Shown here in pieces: positions 26,001-33,727 of a DNA stretch of 64,000 bases (the first letter of the stretch is position 1; every line of letters begins with the position of its first letter). The DNA is from Priestia filamentosa (lineage in GTDB: Bacteria > Bacillota > Bacilli > Bacillales > Bacillaceae_H): the NCBI RefSeq assembly GCF_900177535.1, contig NZ_FXAJ01000013.1:1-64000 (forward strand), written 5' to 3'. A program made the translations under genes and the position numbers. The notes under the pieces were generated by a model, which saw nothing but the letters and a program-made list of their open reading frames with translations, did not search any database and was not told the DNA's origin.

Positions 26001-27224
26001 TTAAGTCTCCAAAGGTTGTTGAATCGTTACATCTAAATACTTTTGTACAGAGTTTGCGACCTCAGTTGAAGAAGTATCTTTATCCCCATGAATAATAAAG
26101 TATCCTAAACGATTAAAATTACTTTCTGTTTTTGGAACGGTGTCACCATTTTGGATATACCACTTCTTCTGCTTAATATAAGACGAGTTAAAATCTTTAT
26201 TAAATACAGCTTTACCGGCCTTATTAGCGAGGAGAAAACGAATAGACGCCGAAGAAGCAATAGGTGAAGATAACGAGAGAGAATCGATTCCTTTACCCAA
26301 AGTAACATAGAAAGCTAACGTTTTAAGATCAATGCCAGTAACAGCTTTAGCGAGTTCAGGTATTTCATCGCCTCCAGGTCTCGCATTAATCTCAACTATT
26401 TTTGGTCCGTCTTTTGTCAACTTAACTTCTGTATGAGTAACGGCAAAATCTACTCCAATGACATTAAGGCTCTCTTTAACTAACTCTTGAATAGATGCTT
26501 CCTCATCACTATTTAACTGAGCTGGAAAATCATGACCCACTTCAATTGAGAAAGGATGAGGTGTCACGATTTTCTTTGTGATACCTAGGATAGTCGTATG
26601 ACCATGAACCGTGTAAGCTTCAACACTAAATTCAGGTCCACTTAAAAACTCTTCAATAAGGATTTCTGAATCAATAGACTGTCCCACTATATTTTCTGAA
26701 CTACGTAAAATAGTTTGAACTGCTATTGATACTTCCTCAATATCCTGACACAAATATACATTTCTACTGCCTGAATCATTTGAGGGCTTCACAATGACAG
26801 GAAATTTAATATGGTTACTGTTGGCCAATAAATCTTCCTGAGAACTCACAAGTTGATAATGAACTAATCCTACATTGGCTTGGTTTAGTTGGTTTCTCGC
26901 TATTTTCTTATTTCTACAAGCCACAGCTGCCTTATAGGGTAATGAGTAATCCAGCTTTAGCATTTCACTTATCTTAGACGCTAATGGAATACGATATTCA
27001 TTCATAGTAAATACGGAAACGATATTATACTTATCCTTCAACTCTAAACATCTCTCTAATACCATTTCTTCATTATTTAAATCAATTTCAATAGGCATAT
27101 CAACTTCAAATATTTCAGTTAAAGGGATTTCTTTTCTTAATAAAATAGTTCTATATCCAAACTCTTTTACAATTTTCACTTCATCGTCTCTTGGACTTAC
27201 CAATATAACAAATGGAGTATTCAT
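26001..27224 (-). CDS. ATP-grasp ligase (amino-acid or peptide ligase type)
   Basis: 407 residues from the ATG at 27224 (GGGGGAAG upstream). An N-terminal pre-ATP-grasp domain (VILVSPRDDEVKIVKEFGYR) is followed by an ATP-grasp fold: KFPVIVKPSNDSGSRNVYL, ILIEEFLSGPEFSVEAYT, and the metal-binding HTEVKLTKDGPKIVEINARPGG. This is the pattern of BacD/YwfE-like L-amino-acid ligases and of biotin carboxylase-like ligases. In this context it could join an amino acid to an amino-acid-like arsenical, or amidate it. Substrate is unknown. Confidence 0.85.
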   Translation of the reverse strand: MNTPFVILVSPRDDEVKIVKEFGYRTILLRKEIPLTEIFEVDMPIEIDLNNEEMVLERCLELKDKYNIVSVFTMNEYRIPLASKISEMLKLDYSLPYKAAVACRNKKIARNQLNQANVGLVHYQLVSSQEDLLANSNHIKFPVIVKPSNDSGSRNVYLCQDIEEVSIAVQTILRSSENIVGQSIDSEILIEEFLSGPEFSVEAYTVHGHTTILGITKKIVTPHPFSIEVGHDFPAQLNSDEEASIQELVKESLNVIGVDFAVTHTEVKLTKDGPKIVEINARPGGDEIPELAKAVTGIDLKTLAFYVTLGKGIDSLSLSSPIASSASIRFLLANKAGKAVFNKDFNSSYIKQKKWYIQNGDTVPKTESNFNRLGYFIIHGDKDTSSTEVANSVQKYLDVTIQQPLET

Positions 27225-27235
27225 TTTCTTCCCCC

Positions 27236-27535
27236 TTATTGACAGCATGTAGAGGATGAAGTGTTATCCTCAGGCGTTTTAACCTCAAGTGTATTTTTTA
27301 ATTGTTGAGAACTAACAGCTATAGCAATTGCTGTCACCTGTCCGATTTCTTCATTTGTGAAACCTAACTGTTTTGCTGTTAACACTGCATTTTTTAACGT
27401 TTCTTGATCGTTAAGTAAAGTAGCAGAAGTGATAATAGCTACAACCTTTTCTCTTTCTGGAAGAGAGCCTCCTTCAATTGATTCGTTAAAGAATTTATCA
27501 AAGTAAGAATTTAAATCTGGATTTAACGCTAACAT
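27236..27535 (-). CDS. Carboxymuconolactone-decarboxylase/AhpD-fold protein with a CC tail
   Basis: 99 residues from the ATG at 27535 (AGGAGAGG upstream). The all-helical CMD fold is suggested by LPEREKVVAIITSATLLNDQ, LKNAVLTAKQLGFTNEEIGQ and VTAIAIAVSS. The CxxC of AhpD is absent. Instead the C-terminus carries SSSTCCQ. Vicinal Cys tails recur in this cluster and suggest As(III) or thiol chemistry. First gene of the three-gene operon with the ATP-grasp and ArsR-like genes. Confidence 0.72.
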   Translation of the reverse strand: MLALNPDLNSYFDKFFNESIEGGSLPEREKVVAIITSATLLNDQETLKNAVLTAKQLGFTNEEIGQVTAIAIAVSSQQLKNTLEVKTPEDNTSSSTCCQ

Positions 27536-27561
27536 TCTCAACCTCTCCTTTTAACTTTTTT

Positions 27562-27590
27562 AACATTTTTTCATTTTAAGTAAAAATGTT
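27562..27590. promoter_or_regulatory. Operator-like dyad before the CMD/ATP-grasp operon
   Basis: AACATTTTT and AAAAATGTT form 9-base perfect arms around an 11-base centre, 27 bases upstream of the first start codon. It resembles the dyads in 24240..24390. Confidence 0.55.
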
Positions 27591-27680
27591 TATTTATGTT
27601 AATTAGATAATATAATCAATTGTATAATGAGTCAACCAAAAATTCTGAAAAAACATTTGATGTTTTATTGACAAACGAAA

Positions 27681-27699
27681 TAGTTGTATTTTACAATTG
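27681..27699. promoter_or_regulatory. MarR operator, site 1
   Basis: TAGTTGTATTTTACAATTG, a slightly imperfect version of the dyad at 28206, 36 bases before the MarR start. It suggests autoregulation. Confidence 0.65.
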
Positions 27700-27734
27700 T
27701 TTCAACAAGCAAATACAAAATATGGTGATAAATA

Positions 27735-28187
27735 ATGAACAACGTAGAAGTAGGAAAAGAATCTTATCAATTTCGTCAAATGCTCCAAATTTTAATTAGA
27801 CGCTTTGGTTTACTTGAGAAAGAAGGAGCTCAATGCTGTGGAGTTTCCTTAATCCAAAGCCATATCTTATTTGAAGTACAACGTTCAGGCAAACCGTCTT
27901 TAAATGAATTATCTTCGTCTCTTGGTCTTGATAACAGTACATTAAGTCGTCATATTCAAGGACTTGTAGAACGAAATTTAGTAAATCGTACACCTTCATC
28001 CACCGATCGTAGGTATATTGCTATTACGTTAACTCCTGAGGGAGAACGATATGAAAATGATATTGCGGGTCAAATGAATGTTTACATTCAGGAGATTCTT
28101 TCTAATGTTCCTCAAGATAAACGTGGGCAAGTTTTAGAAAGTATTGATTTAATTCTGGAGGCTATGCAAAACAGCAGTTGCTGTTGA
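27735..28187 (+). CDS. MarR-family regulator with vicinal cysteine pairs
   Basis: A 150-residue MarR winged-helix protein: SLNELSSSLGLDNSTLSRHIQ recognition region and RTPSSTDRRYIAITLTPEG wing. It carries two Cys pairs, Cys34-Cys35 (AQCCGVS) at the start of the DNA-binding domain and Cys149-Cys150 at the very end. Vicinal thiols are typical arsenic(III) traps, so I infer it senses trivalent arsenicals. Two matching dyads flank the gene, one upstream of itself and one upstream of the permease. Confidence 0.87.
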   Translation: MNNVEVGKESYQFRQMLQILIRRFGLLEKEGAQCCGVSLIQSHILFEVQRSGKPSLNELSSSLGLDNSTLSRHIQGLVERNLVNRTPSSTDRRYIAITLTPEGERYENDIAGQMNVYIQEILSNVPQDKRGQVLESIDLILEAMQNSSCC

Positions 28188-28205
28188 GCCCTCCTTTTTT
28201 TAAAA

Positions 28206-28232
28206 TCAATAGTTGTATTTTACAACTATTGA
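28206..28232. promoter_or_regulatory. MarR operator, site 2 (perfect 12-base arms)
   Basis: TCAATAGTTGTA, TTT, then TACAACTATTGA: a perfect 27-base dyad. It lies between the MarR stop and the permease gene, so the permease operon has its own regulated promoter. Confidence 0.75.
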
Positions 28233-28280
28233 TAACATACATAGTTTTAACATTCATATACATTAAGAGGGGGGATTTTA

Positions 28281-29183
28281 ATGCCAGAGGTTGTCACTAA
28301 AATTCTATTGGAATTTCTATCTCTGAGTAAAAATTTATTGGTCTTATTTGTTGGTATTTCATTCTTAATTAGCTTCATTCAGGCCTACGTGCCGTTTGAA
28401 AAACTTGAAAAGTGGATGGGAGGGAAGAACCCTCTTCTAGGAAATCTTGCGGGAGCAATATTAGGGTTTATTACACCTTTCTGTTCTTGTTCTACTATTC
28501 CATTACTTGTTACAATGCTCAATCGTAACATACCGTTCCAAGCAGCCATGACTTACTTATTTACCTCACCTTTGTTAGACCCATGGATTTTAGCATTAAT
28601 GGCTTATATTTATGGTGTAAAAGTTACGATTATTTACACTGTTGCTACCTTTATTTTCTCCATGCTTATCGGCTGGTACCTAGATAAAAACAATTATAAG
28701 GAACAGGTTAAAAATGTAATAGTGAAAGGTGCTCTTCCCGAACAGGATCAAGCTAGAAGAAAAGACATTATACTAAACCTCAAAGAATCTATTAAAGAGA
28801 CCGTAGATCTTATACGATCAGTACTTGTTTATGTATTAATTGGAGCTTTTATAGGAGCTATCATAAAAGAAGCTGTACCAACAAACTTTTTAACCTTTAT
28901 TTCAGATCAAAATCAGTGGTGGGTAATTCCTTTAGCAGCTATTATAGGCGTTCCCCTCTATATTCGCTTATCAACAATGATGCCCATTGCTCAAGCATTA
29001 CTTGTAAACGGCTTCCCTCTTGCACCTACTATGGCTTTACTAATCGGAGGTGCAGGCGCAAGTTTACCTGAACTCATTATGCTAAAGAGTATTTTTAGAA
29101 AGAAACTGGTTGGGGCATTTGTTGTATCCGTATTTTTAATGGCTACTTTCTCAGGTTATCTATTCTTAATCTTTGAACTTTAA
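28281..29183 (+). CDS. ArsP-like permease (organoarsenical efflux type)
   Basis: A 300-residue membrane permease of the DUF318/ArsP family with about eight segments. The hallmark is GFITPFCSCSTIPLLVTML (about 63-81), followed by FTSPLLDPWILALMAYIYG, and a matching second half. ArsP members export trivalent organoarsenicals, using cysteines near this motif. With an ArsL-like enzyme in the cluster, it is a good candidate for export of the product. Strong ribosome site (GAGGGGGG). Confidence 0.85.
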   Translation: MPEVVTKILLEFLSLSKNLLVLFVGISFLISFIQAYVPFEKLEKWMGGKNPLLGNLAGAILGFITPFCSCSTIPLLVTMLNRNIPFQAAMTYLFTSPLLDPWILALMAYIYGVKVTIIYTVATFIFSMLIGWYLDKNNYKEQVKNVIVKGALPEQDQARRKDIILNLKESIKETVDLIRSVLVYVLIGAFIGAIIKEAVPTNFLTFISDQNQWWVIPLAAIIGVPLYIRLSTMMPIAQALLVNGFPLAPTMALLIGGAGASLPELIMLKSIFRKKLVGAFVVSVFLMATFSGYLFLIFEL

Positions 29184-29198
29184 AGGAGGACAATTAAT

Positions 29199-29336
29199 AT
29201 GGGTTTATTATCAATTTTTAAAGGAAACAAAAAGGAAAAAGACTGTTGCCAAATTGAAATTGTGGAAGTTAAAGAAGAAGAGAATAAGTGTTGTTCAACT
29301 CAAACTAGTGAAAATACAAAAAAAGAAAAGGAGTAA
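29199..29336 (+). CDS. 45-residue acidic/basic peptide with two CC pairs
   Basis: AAAGGAGG precedes the ATG by 8 bases. The 45 residues begin MGLLSIFKGNKKEKDCCQIE and later have KCCSTQ, with a Lys/Glu-rich end. The two vicinal Cys pairs, at about 15-16 and 32-33, suggest metalloid binding. It lies 15 bases after the permease gene, so it belongs to the same operon. Confidence 0.7.
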   Translation: MGLLSIFKGNKKEKDCCQIEIVEVKEEENKCCSTQTSENTKKEKE

Positions 29337-29342
29337 CTAATT

Positions 29343-29528
29343 GTGAGATACGAATTAGAGTTTGTGATTCTACAAGAACAATATCTTATTAATAATACCT
29401 CGTTAGAAACTCATAAACACGATCAATTATTAGTTAATCCAGGAGTTTATTTACGCATTAAGAATCTTTTAATTAAAAAGTTAGGTTTATTTCAATCAAG
29501 GAATGATTGTTGCGCTCCTTGTTGTTAA
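29343..29528 (+). CDS. Small protein ending in CCAPCC
   Basis: 61 residues from a GTG with AAAGGAG 9 bases upstream, 6 bases after the previous gene. The body (YELEFVILQEQYLINNTSLE, then LLVNPGVYLRIKNLLIKKLG) is unremarkable. The C-terminus DCCAPCC carries two vicinal pairs. I do not know the family. With the preceding peptide it looks like an arsenic-binding or sulfur-relay accessory of the permease. Confidence 0.65.
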   Translation: MRYELEFVILQEQYLINNTSLETHKHDQLLVNPGVYLRIKNLLIKKLGLFQSRNDCCAPCC

Positions 29529-29562
29529 CACCTTTTAAAATAAGAATTAATTCAATAAACAT

Positions 29563-29594
29563 GACATCTGCCTCCTTAGGCAGATGTTTTTTAT
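29563..29594 (+). terminator. Terminator of the MarR/permease operon
   Basis: ACATCTGCC pairs with GGCAGATGT around TCCTTA, followed by TTTTTATT. Confidence 0.9.
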
Positions 29595-29704
29595 TAAATT
29601 AATCTTAAGTTATACCTAGTAATGTATTTCCCCATTCTAATCTTTAGCTATCAATAAACAAAGGGATCTTTTTTTAAAAAGATAATTTAACAATGACTAG
29701 TTAA

Positions 29705-30480
29705 GTCGGGTAAGTTAGGGGCATCACTGCCCCCTCCTCCCCTAAGAACCGTGCAAGTCCCTTTCAAGACACATCGGCTCAAGCCTCCCATTGCAGGTCC
29801 ATTTGCTGTCGTATCTTCATCACATACCATAGAGGTAAGTAAAACGCACGCCGACGCTCCAAACGGAGGTATACATAACAGTACGTTTCTTTCGTCAAAA
29901 GATAGCCACAACCTTATGTGCCTACGAGAGACCAACGAGAAGTCAGCTCCCTTTCGGGCCTATCATGGGTTTGTCCGCAAGGACGATAGTATCCATCCAG
30001 TTATACAGTTTCCTGCTTTTCTGTTCTCTTTCGAGATAATGGCATTCGCTTTCTCTCGTATCCTTTACCCTCTATCACATTGTTTGACTTTGCAGTCATC
30101 CTACTGTTTACACAGATAACAAAGGGCTTACCAAGTTCCGCATCTTATAGATACGACGAGGTTAGGTGGGTTCTTTACTCCGGGCAAGATGCGGGACGCA
30201 TCACAGCAGCATTATGAATCTGCTTTTCCTCTTGCCAATACCCAGGCAACTCTGTGCACTATCCTGAGCTAACATTTACGAAGCTTACAAACCTTCACTA
30301 ATGTTCACCATACTCATCTTCCCCTAGCAGTGTTCCGAGTCGTGCACTGACTCTCTGTTTCCGCATTTCCGCATGCAACCCACGAACCCGTTACCAGGCC
30401 CGCAGTTTTGGACGGGGATAGTTTTTGCGTCTAAACCAGTGGCGTGAGCCACACTATATAAAAGCGACTTCTTGTCGCAC
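29705..30480 (-). mobile_element. ORF-less group II intron
   Basis: Minus strand, about 776 bases. The 5' end at 30480 is GTGCGACAAGAAGTCGC. Domain V is at 29780..29746: GAGCCGATGTGTC, TTGAAAG, GGACTTGCACGGTTC, the catalytic hairpin with its AGC/GTT-type ends. Domain VI follows (29745..29712), a GGGGC-rich stem with an unpaired A, then an end near ACCCGAC at about 29705. No reverse transcriptase frame exists in between. It should be able to splice, at least with help from a protein supplied in trans. The exact 3' end is uncertain by a few bases. Confidence 0.8.
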
Positions 30481-30615
30481 CATAATGAATGTTATCGGAA
30501 ATGAAAAAAAGTTAGGCCCTCTTTAGGTACACAATTCTTTCTAAGTAAAATAAAAAAGGACATCTAAACAATTAGGTGCCCTTCTAAGTTATATGATGAC
30601 TTTAAGTCAGCAATT

Positions 30616-30870
30616 TTAATAAGTCCTAGTTTTAGAAAATAATTCCAAAGGATCTATATCTGAAATACCTATGCAACTTTCCTCAACGCCTCTTCTTTCA
30701 GCGCTTGTAGGAAACCGTCTAAATCTTTTAAAGAACTCATTATTAAACTCTGTAACCCTTAATAGTTCGCACCCTGTAAATATCCTTCTGACTTAATCAA
30801 ATCGATTAGGACAAACATTCCGATTACAATTCATAAAGGGGGAAGAATCATTACCTTTCTTTTTACCCAT
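30616..30870 (-). pseudogene. Small gene interrupted by an in-frame TAA
   Basis: AAAGGAGG lies 9 bases before an ATG at 30870. The frame runs 25 codons (MGKKKGNDSSPFMNCNRNVC..), meets TAA at 30793, then stays open in the same frame for 58 codons (RRIFTGCELLRVTEFNNEFF, FKRFRRFPTSAERRGVEESC) to a TAA at 30616. One substitution would explain the break. Whether the first 25 codons are a real peptide is unclear. I do not recognise the family. Confidence 0.45.
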
Positions 30871-31045
30871 TAGTCATTCCTCCTTTCATAAGTAATATAT
30901 GTACAATAAAAAGCTTGTCCTAATTAAAGAATCTAAAAAAGGGAAAATGTGATATTTGATTAAATGTATACCTATACAAACCTAGTTAACTCTTCAACCT
31001 CTTTAAAGAGGTTTATTTTGTCCTAGTTTTTTAAACTAGGACAAA

Positions 31046-31076
31046 ATAAAAAGACCCCCTTAGAATGGGAGTCTTA
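31046..31076 (-). terminator. Terminator of the bacteriocin-like operon
   Basis: On the minus strand AAGACTCCCATTCTAAGGGGGTCTTTTTATTTT. Two further hairpins (GTCCTAGTTT/AAACTAGGAC at about 31020 and AACCTCTTTAAAGAGGTT at about 30990) lie beyond it. Confidence 0.8.
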
Positions 31077-31156
31077 AATTTTTAATAAGACCTGGTTTTA
31101 GAAAACCTTCTAAAACTAGAAAACGAATAAAATATACACCTTACTGGCAATACGAT

Positions 31157-31378
31157 TTAAAGATTAGCACCATTCTTTTCTTTAGATTGTTTATTAACAA
31201 AGAAGCTAAAGAAAATACTCGTAATTAAATAGTATAATCCTAAAATCGATAAAGAATCTGTTAAAACCATCCATATATCATTACCTTGGATAACAAAGCG
31301 CCATAAGAAAAAGCTAATCATAAAAATTATTGGGAATAATAGAAAATATCCCAAAAAGTATAATTTTTCTTTTGCCAT
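31157..31378 (-). CDS. Small two-segment membrane protein, possible immunity protein
   Basis: 73 residues from the ATG at 31378 (AAGG upstream; an ATG three codons earlier has no room for a site). Two membrane segments (about 5-28 and 37-58) and a Lys-rich tail (VNKQSKEKNGANL). It is the only gene downstream of the secreted bacteriocin-like precursor, with a 37-base gap. By position and size it could be the producer's immunity protein. This is inference. Confidence 0.6.
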   Translation of the reverse strand: MAKEKLYFLGYFLLFPIIFMISFFLWRFVIQGNDIWMVLTDSLSILGLYYLITSIFFSFFVNKQSKEKNGANL

Positions 31379-31414
31379 TGTAATCATCCTTACTTTGGGT
31401 ACTTTACCTTATGT

Positions 31415-32035
31415 TTACACTATACCATAAAGGTTTTTGTTTGAAATAGAATCATCCATTTCAATAGTATTACTAGCCCAAGGGCCAACACCTTCTAAAC
31501 ATTTAGCAGAATAATAAGTCAAAAATGCTGCTAAACCAATCACATTTCCACCCACACCAATTTTAATTAAGAGCTTCGCTGCTTCTTTATATGCTTTCTG
31601 TTCTAAATAAGCCCATAAACCTCCAGTCATAGCTACTTCAATAATAGCTACTCCAAAATGGTCTTTTAAAGAATCTATCATACAACCTTTCCAAGTTTTT
31701 TTAGCTGCTAATGGTTGTACAGAATTAGTTTCTGTAGTTGTTGTTTCTACAAGTTCACAGCTGGAAGATTCAATTTCTTGCTGAAGCATTTTAAGTTCTT
31801 CTACTTCACCAAATCTATCTTCTAATTTATCAAAATGAAATCCTACTACATTATTTTCTGAATCATAAATCGCAGCTTCTTCCATTAGGAATTCAAGATC
31901 CTCTGCTAATTCATCTACTTGTTCATTTTCTTCACTCTTCGACATTGATACTGCACTAGCTGAAGGCCCTACAGATAAAAAAACTAACATTAAAGCTAGT
32001 AGAGATAAAAACCCCTTTTTAAACGCTTTTTCCAT
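31415..32035 (-). CDS. Secreted bacteriocin-like precursor
   Basis: A 206-residue protein. Residues 1-28 are a Sec signal peptide with an ASA cleavage motif. Residues 29-110 are an acidic propeptide (EQVDELAEDLEFLMEEAAIY). Residues 111-185 are a hydrophobic helical domain with two cysteines (Cys118, Cys179) that could form a disulfide, and helices such as AAKLLIKIGVGGNVIGLAAF. The layout recalls large-precursor bacteriocins such as closticin 574, with the active peptide at the C-terminus. A final 20-residue polar tail follows. Family assignment is tentative. Confidence 0.6.
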   Translation of the reverse strand: MEKAFKKGFLSLLALMLVFLSVGPSASAVSMSKSEENEQVDELAEDLEFLMEEAAIYDSENNVVGFHFDKLEDRFGEVEELKMLQQEIESSSCELVETTTTETNSVQPLAAKKTWKGCMIDSLKDHFGVAIIEVAMTGGLWAYLEQKAYKEAAKLLIKIGVGGNVIGLAAFLTYYSAKCLEGVGPWASNTIEMDDSISNKNLYGIV

Positions 32036-32384
32036 TATAATACTTCACTTCCAAATTATATATATATTAAGTGTAACATATACAAATAAGTTAATTAAAG
32101 GGTGATTCTTGAATTAAAAATTATTGTCCTTTCTTTTAAATATAAAAAGGAGGTATACTTAGTAATTTTTTTACCTCATCAGGTATCGAGAGTGAGGCTG
32201 GGGTGGTGGGGCTAGCCCCACGGTCTTACTATTGTCAGCTTATATAGAATAAGAGAAATCATTTAGGACGGATGATGGGGCGGTTTTGCAGTCTAAATAT
32301 GTATAAACTATACATCCCTAGTTTACATAATACATCTTATAGACACCAAAAAAGGCTTTAATTTTTCTTAAAGCCTTTCTACCT
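32036..32384. other. Non-coding gap with a GC-rich palindrome
   Basis: Contains the promoter region of the bacteriocin-like gene. GTGGGGCTAGCCCCAC (about 32206-32221) is a perfect GC-rich palindrome, unusual in this AT-rich DNA. A terminator-like A/T hairpin AAAAAGGCTTTAA..TTAAAGCCTTTCT (32348..32382) serves the XRE gene. Confidence 0.55.
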
Positions 32385-32807
32385 TTACTTTTCTTGCTTA
32401 AAGTCTCGTTTTATATTCCAAAATATCTGCTTAAAATCATCATAAAAGCACATTGTTAGGAGTCCCAATATTGTAACACCGGCTGACAGGGAACCTAAAT
32501 CTAGGAAAAGTCCCACAAACACTAATATAATGCCTAGGTAAAAACCAGGATCTGATAAATCGTTTCCTATTTTCTTTTTTTCGTCAATTGCTATTTTTTT
32601 TTGAAATGACGAATCACCTTTAATCAGTTCATCAAGTGTAACTTTATACAATTCACTCAATCTAATTAAGTTATCAATATCAGGGTAGCCCTTATTTGTT
32701 TCCCATTTATAGACGGCTTGTCTTGATACATTCATTTGTTGGGCCAGTTCTTCACGACTCATATTATACTGCTCTCTCAAATTTTTTAACTGTTCACCTA
32801 AATTCAT
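32385..32807 (-). CDS. XRE-family regulator with C-terminal membrane segments
   Basis: 140 residues from the ATG at 32807 (AGAGGTG upstream). Residues 1-60 are a Cro/CI helix-turn-helix (LREQYNMSREELAQQMNVSR, KWETNKGYPDIDNLIRLSEL). Residues 88-122 hold two hydrophobic segments, so it is membrane-tethered. Such proteins often control neighbouring bacteriocin or toxin operons. It lies directly upstream of the bacteriocin-like gene in the same direction, with its own terminator. Confidence 0.85.
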   Translation of the reverse strand: MNLGEQLKNLREQYNMSREELAQQMNVSRQAVYKWETNKGYPDIDNLIRLSELYKVTLDELIKGDSSFQKKIAIDEKKKIGNDLSDPGFYLGIILVFVGLFLDLGSLSAGVTILGLLTMCFYDDFKQIFWNIKRDFKQEK

Positions 32808-32984
32808 CTTTTCACCTCTCACTTCCACTTTATAACAATAGGGAGAAGATGACTATAAACTATTGGTGAAAATACGTAAACTGATGGTTTACAAAGCTCC
32901 AGAGCTTTATATAACCCTCATTCTAGGAAGTTAAAATTCCTTGGTTTATAACACAGTTCCCATAATAAAAAACTGTTAAAAACT

Positions 32985-33419
32985 TCATCCAGCCAAAATA
33001 ACAGCTGTCAAAAATATGATTTGTAAGATAGTTCGAAGAAATAAAGGAGTAGTAGGCTTTCCGTCAATTGTGCTTCCTTTTCTTGCAGCATAGATATTAG
33101 CTGGAAACATAATAATAAGTAGCAATGCCAAACCAATTGAAGCAATATTTGAGGTAAACGGAATCAGTAAACCTATAGCACCAATGATCTCAAGTATTCC
33201 GGTAATGGTCACCATGAGCGCTGGATTTGGCACACTCGGAGGTACCATTTTGATAAGATCAAGACGTCTCCTTCCCCAATGAGCCGTCGCTGTAAATAAG
33301 AACATCAGGGCAACGGCACTCTGTAGAGAAGTTTCCCATCTGTCAAAATAGGCTATTCCTAAAACACCGATTAGGCGCAAAATCAAAAATGATGAGATCA
33401 GGATGATAAATGGAGCCAT
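32985..33419 (-). CDS. DoxX-family membrane protein
   Basis: A 144-residue protein with four membrane segments and the DoxX pattern FLFTATAHWGRRRLDLIKMV, PNPALMVTITGILEIIGAIG, LIPFTSNIASIGLALLLIIM. DoxX-like proteins are linked to quinone or redox metabolism, with no single reaction known. Single gene, good ribosome site (GAGGGGGAA). Confidence 0.85.
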   Translation of the reverse strand: MAPFIILISSFLILRLIGVLGIAYFDRWETSLQSAVALMFLFTATAHWGRRRLDLIKMVPPSVPNPALMVTITGILEIIGAIGLLIPFTSNIASIGLALLLIIMFPANIYAARKGSTIDGKPTTPLFLRTILQIIFLTAVILAG

Positions 33420-33567
33420 TGAGATTTCCCCCTCTTAACAATCTATTTGCCTAATGATACTACTTTATTTTTAAATGCGTATTCTATTCATATATAGTTC
33501 ACATAATCTTTGTTATCGAAAATCACCTGAATTAAGGTAGATACTAAAGAATAACATATTGAGTAAG

Positions 33568-33602
33568 TAAAAAAGCCTGCATATTTTTAATGCAGGCTTT
33601 CC
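33568..33602. terminator. Intrinsic terminator
   Basis: AAAAAAGCCTGCAT pairs with ATGCAGGCTTTCC. It lies 120 bases beyond the ROK gene stop on the minus strand. Confidence 0.75.
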
Positions 33603-33727
33603 CTTTGTTATCGTTACTATATTTTTTATGACTATTTATCCTTGAAAGTACTTTCTGTTTATGGAGTACTCCTAAAGATAAATTACACTTTAGTGGTGAA
33701 AACCATTGTTGTGTTTTGTCTTCCCTA

